A stretch of DNA of 64,000 nt from assembly GCA_020747065.1 (NCBI GenBank), contig JAGMVK010000005.1, positions 2,294,001-2,358,000 on the forward strand. The letters run 5' to 3'. A program made the translations under genes and the position numbers. Source of the stretch: Cadophora sp. MPI-SDFR-AT-0126. Its lineage: Eukaryota > Ascomycota > Leotiomycetes > Helotiales > Ploettnerulaceae. Positions 47,940 to 59,375 of this stretch are shown piece by piece; the stretch's first letter is position 1; every line of letters begins with the position of its first letter. The notes below the pieces were generated by a model. It had not been told where the DNA came from. It was given only the letters and a program-made list of their open reading frames with translations, and did not search any database.

Positions 47940-50776
47940 ATGCATTCTCAAGCTGCTGGCCTAAGTTCTGAAAGTATGACTTTCGACGTTGAAGAAGTGT
48001 TGTCGAAGCTCAGCAATGGAGAGAAGGCTTCTCTCTTGTCTGGTCTGCCCTCTCTCTCCTTTCTTTTTTTTCTTTCTTTCCTCCCCCCGGAACTACCATT
48101 TTCTCTGAATTTACTCTTATTCAATCACGTGTGGACACAATGACTTACTTGTTACTAGGAATTGACTTCTGGCACACTTACCCCATTCCGGAACTCAATG
48201 TGCCTTCGATTCGAGTCAGTGATGGGCCTAATGGTATTCGAGGAACGAAATGGTTTGCCGGTGTTCTAGCTGCCTGTCTGCCATGTGGAACCGCCCTCGG
48301 AGCAACCTGGGACAGAGATCTTCTCCGGAAAGCTGGTCAATTACTCGGAGATGAATGCATTGCCAAAGGAGCCCACTGCTGGCTAGGACCAACCATCAAC
48401 ATGCAACGTTCCCCCATTGGTGGTCGTGGCTTCGAGAGTTTTGCAGAGGATGGCCATTTGTCTGGCATCCTAGCCAGTGAGATGATCATGGGATGTGAGT
48501 CAACGGGCGTGATTTCCACTGTGAAACATTTCGTCTGTAATGATCAAGAACACGAGAGAAGGGCTGTTGATACGATCGTGACTCCGAGAGCTTTGAGAGA
48601 AGTTTACCTGAGACCTTTCCAGATCGTGGCTAGGGATGCGAATCCAGGAGCGATGATGACTTCGTACAATAAAGTCAACGGTGTCCATGTCTCCGAAGAC
48701 CCAAAGCTGCTGGAGGATCTGGTCAGAAAGGAATGGGGCTGGAACCCGGTGATGATCAGTGATTGGTAAGTATCGACGAGTGGTTGATGTTTGAAAATTT
48801 TCAAGACGCCCCAGTGGCGCCAGTTGTGCTGACAGGAATTCCAGGTATGGTACTTACTCAGGAGCAGGGGCAATAAATGCCGGACTGGACCTTGAAATGC
48901 CAGGAATTACCAGGCACCGTGGAGCAGCGGTTGAATTCGCCCTGTCGGCTCGCTTAATCAAGCAATCTACCCTCGACCAACGAGCTCGACGAGTTCTCCA
49001 GTTTGTTGAGCGAGCAAGTCGGATCGCCGTCTCAGCTGTTGAGGGTGAGCGAAATACTCCTGAGGACCGAGCACTAAATCGCGAAATCTGTGCGAGCAGT
49101 ATTGTCCTCCTCAAAAACGAAAGAAAGACACTTCCACTTCCCAAGAAAATGAAAAAGATTGCTCTCATTGGGTCTCATATGAAGAACCCTGCGATTACTG
49201 GAGGCGGCAGTGCCTCCCTGGAGCCATATTATTCCGTCACTCTCTACGATGCTATCAAAGAAAAGCTTGGTCCCAATATCGAGATTGTGTATGAAGTCGG
49301 TGCATATGCACATAAAATGCTACCACTGATCGACCGTCTCCTGTCCAATTCCACTATCCAGTTTTTCAATCAACCTTCCAGCGTGAAGAACCGCATGTGC
49401 GTGGGGAGAGAACCGTTGCCCAAGACCTACTTCCAGCTCATGGATTACAAGAATCCCAAATTGAACTTTGAGCTCTTCTATGCCTCTGCGGAAGCAGACT
49501 TCACTCCTGACTTGTCAGGACCATGGGAATTTGGCATGACAGTCTATGGAACAGCAAACTTCTACCTGGACGATGAGCTAATCATTGATGGGACGACTGT
49601 CCAGCTTCCAGGAACAGCATTCTTTAGCAGAGGAACAGCAGAGCAATTCGCCACGAGAAACTTGATTGCTGGTAAGACCTACAAACTTCGAATCGACTTT
49701 GGCAGTGCAGCTACGTCGAAAATCTTGAACTTAGGAGTCGTAAGCTTCGGAGGCGGTGGTGCTAGGATTGGTGCTTGTCCGGTGGTTGACGTGAAGGAGG
49801 GCATTCAGAGGGCAGTAAAGGCTGCCAGTGAAGCTGATCATACTGTTCTGTGCACAGGTTTGAACGTCAGTGTTCGCAAGTGTGCAAGTGGCAATCACTC
49901 ACTAACAATTCTTAGGCCGACTGGGAATGCGAAGGCTTCGATCGACCTACCATGGGTCTTCCCCCAAACATTGATAATCTCATCGCCAGTGTCCTCACAG
50001 TGGCACCAGATACTATTATCGTCAATCAGTCCGGAACGCCAGTTTCCATGCCTTGGGAACCACTCGCGTCTTCCATCGTCCAGGCTTGGTACGGAGGAAA
50101 TGAGACTGGAAATGGAATAGCTGATGTTCTGTTCGGAGACTTCAACCCCTGTGCTAAGTTACCATTAAGTTGGCCAGCTGATCTCAGGCACACACCATCG
50201 TTCTTGAACTTTGGAAGTACCAAAGGAAGAGTTTTGTATGGAGAGGACATATATTTGGGATACAAATACTACGACAAAATTCAACGACCGCCATTGTTTT
50301 CTTTCGGGTAATTACTAGCTCATTTGAATTATGTTACAATGATACTGACATGCCACAGACACGGACTATCATATAGCACATTCGCCCTCTCAAATCTGGA
50401 GGTTCTCAAGACTCCTTCCAAGGACAAGAGAAATCCCACGCCTACAGCCAAAGGTGTCCTGCGAGTTAAGAACACAGGTTTGTATGACGGTTCTCAAGTT
50501 CTACAGCTCTACATCTCGGCCCCCGAATCCCATACTCAGCGTCCCGTGAAGGAGCTGCACGGCTTCGAGAAGGTATTTCTTCGAGCTGGGGAAGAGAAGC
50601 GTGTCGAGATCGATATTGACAGTTACGCCACGAGTTTCTGGGATGAGAGTGAGGGGAAATGGTGTAATGAGAAGGGAAATTACATTGTCAGTGTCAGTTC
50701 GTGTAGTGAAGAGGGAGCAGTGAGCGTACAGGCTATACTGAGGGTTGAAAGTACGAGGTACTGGTTGGGTTTGTAA
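47940..50776 (+). CDS. GH3 beta-glucosidase with PA14 insert, no signal peptide
   Basis: Five exons, 47940-48042, 48159-48765, 48845-49865, 49916-50307 and 50359-50776, sum to 846 residues in phase. The first intron has a weak GTCTGC donor. The GH3 N-terminal barrel carries [28 protein letters not shown], and [15 protein letters not shown] with nucleophile Asp236. The second domain contains [13 protein letters not shown] and a PA14 domain inserted at about 385-535. It is followed by [16 protein letters not shown], the GYKYYD motif and a C-terminal fibronectin-III-like domain ([20 protein letters not shown]). No signal peptide is seen from either the Met at 47940 or the in-frame Met at 47976, so it is predicted to be intracellular. 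Such enzymes hydrolyse imported cellobiose or glycosides. Confidence 0.9.
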
Positions 50777-51806
50777 ATTTGTTCTCGGGAGAAGGCATTT
50801 TGAATGGACTGGGCACTGGAGTGCATCATCAAGGGTTCTTTTGATATGGAATCATGATGAAATAGGGAACTGGGCATTGATACCTATCTAGAATGGCAGC
50901 GAATAACAGGTCTTTTCTCTACAACCCGGATGGTTGGAGTCGAATGATCTTGGCTTCACATCAGTACCTACTTACTGTCCCTCCGGCGATTGAAAGTGGC
51001 ACATTTGAAGCTGCACGCCGGCTATTCACCCGGCTATTCAAAAACCCCACCCCAACGAAATGCAATTCTGACAGTGTCGATCTCGTATGCATGCCAATAA
51101 AGCAGGGATGCAGGAGAGTGCTTGCATTGGGGCATTCATGCTTCATTTCAAAACTTGGATGTAAAATACCTGACTCAGTCTATAGCCGGCCTTGCTTTCT
51201 GATCGACCCTATCCAAATCAGAACAAATTATGTACCATAACACAACAAAGCTCAGCTCCGATTTCGGCTCACATTCTAAATTTACAATCTCACGGAGGCA
51301 GTCACCGATTTTGTGATCAAGATCGTGATTGAGAATGTACCGAAGGCGAGCCTAGATCCCAGTCACCGCTTTCACAGCGTTACATTCGTCCAGCCTTGTG
51401 GAGCAATTATGTGTGCTCAAGCCTGTTGTTGTTCTCACCGTAGGTTCCACCATTGCTAATGGTCATGTACCTGAGCGGCGGGCGTTTGGTGTTTGATGTT
51501 GCGAGCGAATGGGGCTCGTGGTGTGGTTGTCAGATGGTTTGGTGCATGTTCGCATGGTATGAGTGTTCCGAAGCTTATTTTTGTTTCACGAGGGGAGGGG
51601 AGGGGTTGTTATGTCGTCGACCGTTCAACGGTTTCGAAATCAGCAATACTAAGTCGTCGTTGATAGAATACGGAAAATGCTAGAGCACTCCATCTTCATA
51701 TCGACAAGCAAGCTCCAAAGAAACCATGCTCTTATCAGATCAGTCAGATCAAAGATCTATCCAGCCACACTCATATACACGCCACCTTGAAAAGGTTTGT
51801 TGATTT
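50777..51806. other. Intergenic between convergent genes
   Basis: 1 kb between the 3' ends of the GH3 and NLR genes. No coding or RNA signal recognised. Confidence 0.45.
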
Positions 51807-54800
51807 TCATGACCTCGAGCCTTTCAACCAGCCTCGAATGTGTCTCATCCTCGACTTCTTAGCAGCAGACATGTCGACAGGCACATTCCCCGTTGCCACG
51901 TTAGTATTGAGAGCTTTGTCAACAGCACTCGAGAGCGCCCTCACTTCCGAATCCCGGTCTTCCCTCGGGAGTACATTGCGATCCTCTCTCACATCATGTA
52001 GCAATCTCTGCACGGAATAAATATGCCCGTCGACTTTTACGTTGGTCCATGGATCGGCGCCATGGTTGAGCATCAGTGTCAGGATTTCGAGGAGTAGGGC
52101 TAGTTCTTCCCAGGCATCACCTCGCTCTTGTTGTCCTCGGGCGTAGGCGAGGGCTTGTTGCCATGGTGTTATGTTCTTGTAAGCGAGGTTAACGTTTGAT
52201 GTGTTGTTGAGTAGGATCTCGATCATCCTCGGCTGTGGAAGAGGGAAGTAACGTTCAGATGAGCTGGCTGGAATAGAAAAATGGAGGAGAGGTGCGGGTT
52301 CGACTCCTGGTTGAACCTGTGTAGTTGTCCCGGACTCATTGACATAGCGTACGAGCCCGTATATGACAGCTATTTGAACGAATGATGTAGCTGGCTGAAG
52401 CGCACGTCGCTTGGTGATGTCGTTACTCCAATGGGAGAAATGTAATCGTATACTCGATTTCGCACATGCGGTCATGATAGTGTCGAGGTCGTCGAGAGAC
52501 TTGGATGGTGCCTTGACGGACTCTTTTTCGGCGAAGTGGGCATGAACCAGAGCGTAATGTGCGGTCTTGTATGGCCAATTTGACGGTTTGGTTGGGTGAG
52601 AGTGGTTGACACCTATACTGAGGACATAAGATCTGAGTAGTGCCACATCAGGATCGAAGACTGTGGAAGGCGCATGGGAGAGAAGATCGTCCCATACAGT
52701 CCGTTGGGCGAGATACTCCTGCGCTGTCCGGTGAAGATAATATACCTAGTTTGAAGGTTAGCATCTGAACTTACGTTAAAATTTGATCAGCCCTCTGGCG
52801 GCATCAAGTAGCCCAGCTCCATCGGAAACCTCAACAATGCCTCGAAGAGATCACTTGCCTTTGACTCAGGTGTGAGATCGCCCGAGTGCCGAGTTTCTAG
52901 CAATCCCGCGCACCTTGCAGTCAACTGAAAAGCCGTATCTTCACAGAGCCCGTTCACCTGTAGCAACGTCCATTTCTGAACAGCTTCGAGCTCGAATTCA
53001 TCATCCATTGCCAAGCATAGGGCCAATATCGAAAGGGGATCCGGTCCATTGGTCCAGCGCCCTTGAAGAACACCTTGGCGGCGCTGCGACAATTTCATAA
53101 TTTGAAATACCTTCGATGCCCAAGGATAGTATCCAGGCTCGATTCGCTCTAAAAGATGATCGTACAGCGGTTCTAGTTCTCGAGGTAAGCCTCTGAGCCG
53201 ATTCAGAAGATCCGGTATTGAGTCTCTGTTTCTGATCCCATTGAGTAGAGAGCGTACAACCAAGACCACCCACAAAAACACTCCGTCCGCCTTCTCAACA
53301 GTTTCTTCAACAAAATTTGTCGTAGAGATTGGGTCTCTTTTCGCTAAACTTTGAAAAGCTGAACTGGCGGCTAGTATTTCTTGGACATATAATTCAATGT
53401 CTTGCCGGGTCAGATCCTGCAGTCGCAATCCCGGGCAGTCCTGAAAGCTCATCTCGAAAACGATCCACGGCCGACTCGATAGACAAACTTTCACAGTCGA
53501 CGATGTGATACCTTTGAAGAGTTCACCCATGTCCTCATGATCGCCATCGAACTCGTCGAGTCCATCAATAAAAAAACATAATTTCAAAGGAACCAGTCTT
53601 TGCTTCACCAAAAGCTTGAACCCATCTTTCAGCGATCTCAAACTCCAAGACTCGTTGACCAGTCCGGCCTTATCTCCGATCAGGCGAGTATAGGTCCGGG
53701 ACCATATCAGAGGTAGGACAATGGGTATCAGATCCGGGTTCTCGTTGAAGACTTGGAAAAGTAGCGCTCTGAGAAGTCCTTGTTGGGACTTTTGCTCCCA
53801 AGTGCCACTGTTCCAGAAAAAGAAAGAACTTACGCACAAGGGGGTATCAGAGGCCCAACCCTTGAGTAGTCGTTGAGTTCTAGGGTCCTCAAAAATGTAC
53901 TTCATCAGTGTTGACTTCCCGGAGCCGGCTTTGCCCTTCAACCAGTACAGACCTTCTCCATTTTGTAGCCAGTCGGCGAAATTTGTCCACGGTACTTGCT
54001 GCTCTTCCTCCTGTTTCTCGTCGAAAATCCAATTGAAGGTCTTTACATGGGCTTCACTGACTTCCTCGAACCGTTGAGACATCAAGGGATACCGGAGACT
54101 CTCTAGGATTTTGTTGCCAGCCAGCTTTCGAATCTCGGTTTCTTCATCACGAGCTACTTCGAGGGTTTCGGTACTGGCAACAATTTCTCGACCAGAACTG
54201 CCAGCGATCATGGCACGTGTTCGTCGATGCTCTTGTTGGTTCTGAAGCTCCAGCCTGCTAAGAAACTGGCTCAGGGTTGCAGTCTGCTCGAGAGCATCGT
54301 AGGAGAACCGACTTGCCGAAATCTTTCGCTCCTCAACAAGTGCTGAAATGATGTACTGACTTTGCCGATCCAGAGCATTGAATCTTTCAGATATTTGAAA
54401 AGACAATAGATCAAACTTCTCACTGGTACAGTTAGAAGTCGATTTTAGGATCCAATGTAGGCTAAGTGAGACAGGACTGACCGTAGGGAGAACAGAAGGC
54501 GTGATTCCATAGCCTCCTTCAGCGTTTTGAGCTTTAATCTCATCGCATGAAGTTCATCCTTTGTCCATGCACTCTCAACGGCTTTGAAAAGACTGGCCCA
54601 TGCCCTCTGATGCCCTCTCAAATCTTCTTTGACCTTCAGTCGCTCGAGTTTGGTCATAAGTTCTGTGGCTACTCCGGTCGCTTCATCTCGAATGTTGATG
54701 AAGCTTTCTTGAAGCTTCCTGTCGTCTTCAGTCTGATTCGGGCCACTTTCTGTTTCCAGAACACTAAGCTTACGGACGACGCCACGGAGATCAGTTGTGA

Positions 54801-54939
54801 CAAGTTCCAATTCTTGATTTGCTGTTAGGACTCCTGACGTAGATTTGTAAAGACCGTGTGCTCCCAGGAGGAGTTTGGAGCTAAAATCCACAAATTGTAT
54901 CACAGTGCCAGCCACCGAGAAGGCTGTCAAAGGATCCAT
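51807..54939 (-). CDS. NACHT-type NLR (STAND) with fungal N-terminal domain
   Basis: Three exons, 54482-54939, 52859-54422 and 51807-52745, sum to 986 residues in phase. The N-terminus (MDPLTAFSVAGTVIQFVDFS, then SKLLLGAHGLYKS) is the fungal N-terminal domain of STAND proteins, related to HeLo-like cell-death domains. The NACHT/NTPase follows with Walker A GKAGSGKST (about 316-324), Walker B FFIDGLDEFDG (about 430-440), CLSSRPW and a winged-helix-like region (FLWVVLVVRSLLNGI). The C-terminal part has LHRTAQEYLA and a short ankyrin-like stretch (MIEILLNNTSNVNLAYKN, LMLNHGADPW) but no long repeat array. The second intron (52746-52858) has a GCAAGT donor. If it is read through, a TGA follows 24 codons later and the C-terminal third is lost. 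NLRs of this kind act in non-self recognition and programmed cell death; the trigger is unknown. Confidence 0.82.
52746..52858 (-). other. GC-AG intron in NLR gene
   Basis: Donor AAG|GCAAGT, branch TGCTAAC close to the acceptor CTAG, both junctions phase 0. Splicing joins PESK to VYYLHRTAQEYLAQR, as in related NACHT proteins. A GTAAGT inside would leave only 29 bases to the acceptor and lies after the TGA, so it cannot be the main donor. Confidence 0.7.
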
Positions 54940-55540
54940 TTCGACGAAGGTTGTTGAAAAGTCTTACTGAACATAGTTTGGGGAGCATCATAACAGTTTT
55001 GAAAGATCGCCTTTTACGTGAGGCTGTGTTTAGCTGCAGCTGCCTGCAGGATGAAAATCAACTGGCGCATGGCAATCATCTCTCGAAATGGGAAACTTTC
55101 CATTTCGTTGTTAAATGCTTCAGGGAACAACAAGTGAATAGCTAGCGACATATTGCATTGTAATCATATGGAAGTACTCTGTTAGTTTCACCGTACATAC
55201 TTGACAAATCAAATTGTTTACATGAGATTCAAGGAAGAGAAACGTAGAGCCGTGATTAAACATCAAGAGCTCCGCTTGCTTATGTAACCATCTGCTTTGT
55301 TTCCCGTGGTCTCTGACAGCCTCACCATACGAGGCTTTGAAACAACATTAGCCGCGGCCATAAGTCGACTTCACCTACAAACAAATATTGGGAGAAACCT
55401 TAATTTAATCGAGGATATTGGCATCTCTGGACGAACAAAGCTGCCTGCAAGTCCAAATGGTTTGAACATCCACATCTGTTCCGACCACCTGGAGTCAACA
55501 ATTAAAGTCCAGAGCTGGCTTGGACACTTGGACGTCTATC
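54940..55540. promoter_or_regulatory. Divergent promoter NLR / GH125
   Basis: About 600 bases between divergent starts, without recognisable motifs or coding signal. Confidence 0.45.
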
Positions 55541-57311
55541 ATGTATCCGTTGTCCCTGCGAGCATGGCCTCTTTGGCTTGGAGTCTGGGCTGTAATGGCA
55601 TCTCCCCCAGACATGGAACCGGATCCATCGTATGCGCGTGCATGCCCTGATTACAAGAGATATTCTACTTTCCAGCAGTAGGTGCGCACCGATGCTCTGA
55701 AAGCTCAAGCTGATATGTTGAAGTCGACCATTCTCAGAAGGGCCAATGGAGTTACCCTTTCAACGACCGTCGATACACTGCCGGACGTTTACATCTCCCC
55801 TTGTGGAGAAGGTTATTGAAGATATGACAGAGAAGATGGTAGACAAGGATTTGGCACGACTGTTCGAGAACGCCTTCCCCAACACCTTGGATACGACTGT
55901 TCGGTGGCATGTGGATGGAGAAGCGGCACATACAGAACTCAAGGCGAGAAGCACTGTTGACGGGAAATGGGCAGGCGCTCAATCTTTTGTTGTGACAGGA
56001 GATATCAATGCGGAATGGTTGAGAGATTCGACAAACCAACTGCTGCAATACCAGCCGTTGGCGAAGAAGGACAAAAGAATCTTCAATTTGATACTGGGAG
56101 CTATCAACACCCAGGCGGAATATGTTATTGAATCTCCATACTGCAACGCATTCCAGCCTCCCCCACCTTCAAAATTGTCAGCTACTCAGAACGGCCAAGA
56201 CGATGTCGTGCACCCAGCCTACGAACCTTCTTTTGTGTTCGAGTGTAAATACGAGCTAGACTCACTTGCACATTTTCTTGCTTTGGGTAATACATTTTAC
56301 AACCATACGGGCTCTCTCGACTTTCTCACCCCACGCTGGTACAAAGCATTAGATACAGTTCTCGAGGTGCTCGACCAACAGTCTCAATCTACCTTTGACT
56401 CTGAGACTGGGCGATTTGAGCGTAATGCATATACCTTCAGGCGACGGACTGATCAAGGAACTGAAACGCTCCCTCTGTCCGGCGTTGGAAACCCTCTAAA
56501 CTATGGCACTGGTTTGATTCGCAGCGCTTTCCGACCCAGTGATGACGCTACTATCCTTGGGTTCTACATTCCCGCCAATGCCCAAATGGCTGTTGAACTC
56601 AAGAAGACTGCCGAAATTCTTACTGCGGCGAAGAATGTTGGACTATCACAATTACTTGCCAAGCGAGCTCAAAGTATCACGGACGGCATCTGGCAACATG
56701 GAGTAGTAGCTCATAAGAACTACGGACGAGTATTCGCTTATGAAGTCGACGGCTACGGGTCACAGATTCTCATGGACGACGCAAACGTGCCATCGCTGCT
56801 AGCCTTACCCATCATGGGCTTCATCGAGCGCACCGACCCAGTCTATCAGAACACGCGGAAAATGCTGCTTAATAAAGCAGGTAATCCTTACTACCTTGAG
56901 GGAAGAGCGTTCCATGGCATTGGAGGTCCGCATGTTGGCCTCGAACACGCATGGCCCATGAGCTTGTTGTTGCAAGCTATGACCTCCGATGATGATAAAG
57001 AGATCATGGGATGTGTGGATATGGTGCTCTCAGCCAGCGGGCTGGGACTGGTCCATGAATCTATCAATGTGAACCAGATTCATGATTTTACTAGTAAGTC
57101 CTCTGACACCGGAATGGAGAACATGAATTCTGACTAATCTGCCTAGGGAGTTGGTTCGCTTGTAAGTTTATGCCGGCGACTTGTTTATTTGTCAATCTCG
57201 CTAACAGAAATAGGGGCAAACAGCGTCTTCGCTCAAACCATCTTGGATCTTGCCAAGAGGAAGCCACATCTGATATTCGGCGCTGGTGCAGAGCCGTACA
57301 TAGTCCAATGA
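55541..57311 (+). CDS. GH125 exo-alpha-1,6-mannosidase, probably secreted
   Basis: Four exons, 55541-55677, 55724-57093, 57147-57161 and 57214-57311, sum to 539 residues in phase. Exon 1 supplies a hydrophobic leader (MYPLSLRAWPLWLGVWAVMA) and ACPDYKRYSTFQ. The 46-base first intron joins this to HRPFSEGPMELPFQRP, the conserved start of the GH125 domain. Family text follows: FENAFPNTLDTTVRWH, VTGDINAEWLRDSTNQLLQY, IESPYCNAFQPPP, FECKYELDSLAHFL, RSAFRPSDDATILGFYIPAN, ILMDDANVPSLLALP and GGPHVGLEHAWPMSL. Exon 3 is a 15-base micro-exon encoding the core of RSWFA. GH125 enzymes remove alpha-1,6-linked mannose from N-glycans or yeast mannan. The leader suggests export or a Golgi/ER location. Confidence 0.88.
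57147..57161 (+). other. 15-base micro-exon of GH125 gene
   Basis: It is flanked by CTAG and GTAAGT. It completes FT-RSWFA-WANSVFAQ, which is needed for the conserved C-terminus and keeps phase with both neighbours. Confidence 0.75.
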
Positions 57312-57540
57312 ATCATGACCGGTGAAATGTAGATACGGATGTGCAATGATTAGTGAATTTAGCGGTCATACTTGAGTTGGAACACTCGATGACCCAAACA
57401 ACAACCTTACGCTATTTGAATTGTGTTCATCTCATCTCTTACATGAATGTTATACACAATCCAAAACACCGTGACGCTCATGCTGCAGTCCAAAGGTTCA
57501 CGTTACAAATCATGTAAAGAAACGATCGATATCTCGTCCA

Positions 57541-59169
57541 TTATTTCTTTCCGAAGAAAGACATAATGTTACCCTGCCCAGCCTTCGCAGCCGGTTTCTT
57601 GGTCTTCATTGACGCACTCGAGGCTTGTGCCTTCGGTTTTGGCTTCTCAACTGGCTCGTCTTCAGAGAAAGATTCCCACACTGGTTCTTCTTTCGTGACT
57701 GATTCCATTAGTAACCATTATTGATAAATGAGAATAATGGAAATCTTACCCAGATAGCCCTCATCGTCCTTGACAGTTCTCTTCTTCATGATTCTCCGCC
57801 GTCCTCTTCTACGCCCACCACTGACCACAATCGGCACCTCTCCCTTCTCAACACTATTCTTTTCCTCCTCTTCCTCCTCATCTTCAACATCTGCAATTTC
57901 CTTTTCTATCCGCTTGGGCTTGGGCTGCATAGCTTCATCGTCGTCGTCATCCTCCATCATTTTCTTCAGCGCGGCTTCCCTCTCCTTTCTCGACTTGCGA
58001 TCACTGTCCACAATCTCCTTACTTGGAGGGGGTGCGACGAACGTATCATCTTCATCATCATCCGATACAACATCTTTCATGGGCGAATCCTCCGCTGCGC
58101 TTAGGGCAGGTGACTCCACAGCTGAGCTGTCTGTACCCTCGCGCTTGAGTTTCGGTTTAGCTTTTGCGAAGGATTTGAAAATGCTTGAACCATCACGCTT
58201 CAGTGTTGGTGGGTTAGGTGTAGATTCCTTGCTAGAGGTATTGCTTGATACGTCAGGTTTTGCCTTTGCTTTTCCTTTGCCGAAGAAGTCGTTTGCTGAC
58301 GAAGGTTGGGAGGGTTTACTTTCTTGCTTGATTGCTGGTTTCGTGTCTTTGACATCGGCCGCCTTAGGTTTCACTGCGGCTTTGGCTGGGATCGGAGCAG
58401 CTGCTGCTGCTACGGGGGGTGGCCGACGAGCTGGTCTTCTTTTAACATGCTTGTTGGTAATAGTGCCATATTGTGCGGCCTGCTCGACAGGATCTTCAGA
58501 CGCGCAGAGGACTTGGATTTCTCGAGTGATATCTGAAAGTATTTGAAGGTCCTGTAGATTGTCAGAAGCGTCCCAAATTAAGACACACAGGTCTCACCTT
58601 CAACGGATGGGGCCCAATGCTGTAGATGTGTATCGAAGATATGTGTTCGTACTGGGACCGTACTTCTGTTACAGCATTAGCACCATTCTGCGATTCTGGA
58701 AGGGCATTCCAACCTTCCAGATCCTCTTCCTTTACCAGCGTTATGTTCAACACGCCACTTTCCCCGGTACTCCCAGCTGCAGGCATTGAGCTGGCCATAA
58801 ATGGGCTGCTCTGCATGTAATCGTCCTCTCCATCCTTCTTGGCGACGCTATTCGTACCTAATGTCACTTCCTTACGCTTCGTGCCACTGATGAGGTAGGT
58901 CGCATGGATTGTGTCTGGTTTTTTCGCATTTTGCTGGCGATGGAATTCATAGAGCATTCTAGAGATTTTTCAGCAATTTTCTATGCATGATACACACGGA
59001 TGCCTTACTCTTTTGCGTCATTGACGTGGATCTTGAGGGTGCGACTGAGGAGCCGGTAGGTGATCTAGACATTGTATTAGATTAAAAGGTGGAAAATTCT
59101 TTGCACATTACATACCACTTTGTCCTCTGTCAAGATGCTAGTAGCTAAAAACGTCTTGTAGTCTGCCAT
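57541..59169 (-). CDS. cdc27: DNA polymerase delta subunit 3 (Cdc27/Pol32)
   Basis: Five exons, 59116-59169, 59009-59064, 58598-58958, 57750-58551 and 57541-57698, sum to 476 residues in phase. The N-terminal winged-helix region contains ITYRLLSRTLKIHVNDAKE, MLYEFHRQQN and ATYLISG. It binds the second polymerase-delta subunit in known homologues. The remainder is charged and disordered, with Lys/Pro and Asp/Glu blocks (RRRGRRRIMKKRTVKDDEGY). The C-terminus ends in QGNIMSFFGKK, a PCNA-interacting PIP box (Gln466, Met470/Ile469, Phe472-Phe473). The subunit tethers polymerase delta to PCNA and also serves polymerase zeta in translesion synthesis. It is divergent from RAD18 across a 206-base promoter with ACGCG boxes. 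Confidence 0.9.
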
Positions 59170-59375
59170 GGTGTTGCGTGGTTGTTCTCCAAAGAGTGAA
59201 GCAGCCTCGATGTTTTTAATTACTGGAGAGGTTGACGCGGTCTCACGCGAAGGCGCGTTAAGTGGAAGTCATTTCTGGACTCCACCCTCCAGACTTCTAC
59301 CCCATCGCGACCTTGGAGTGCGAGAAGCCGAACGCCGAAACGATTCCCAGCAAACATCACTCGCAGATCCTCACC
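59170..59375. promoter_or_regulatory. Shared divergent promoter POLD3 / RAD18
   Basis: 206 bases between the two ATGs. Three ACGCG/CGCGT pentamers occur within 24 bases: 59235-59239, 59245-59249 and 59254-59258 (the last in reverse orientation). ACGCG is the core of the MluI cell-cycle box bound by the MBF factor, which drives G1/S DNA-replication genes in yeasts. Use in this fungus is inference. Confidence 0.65.

Noticed and set aside
50893..51240. 115-codon frame downstream of GH3
   Set aside because: No recognisable features, weak codon texture and no splice partner; probably chance in the 3' region.
52746..52789. Premature stop and 29-base intron in the NLR
   Set aside because: An in-frame TGA before a GTAAGT first looked like a pseudogene lesion. 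A GC-AG intron with a donor at 52858 removes both and restores conserved text in phase.
57721..58546. Ser-rich plus-strand frame opposite POLD3
   Set aside because: It mirrors the acidic Asp/Glu and Lys codons of POLD3 on the other strand; low-complexity shadow.
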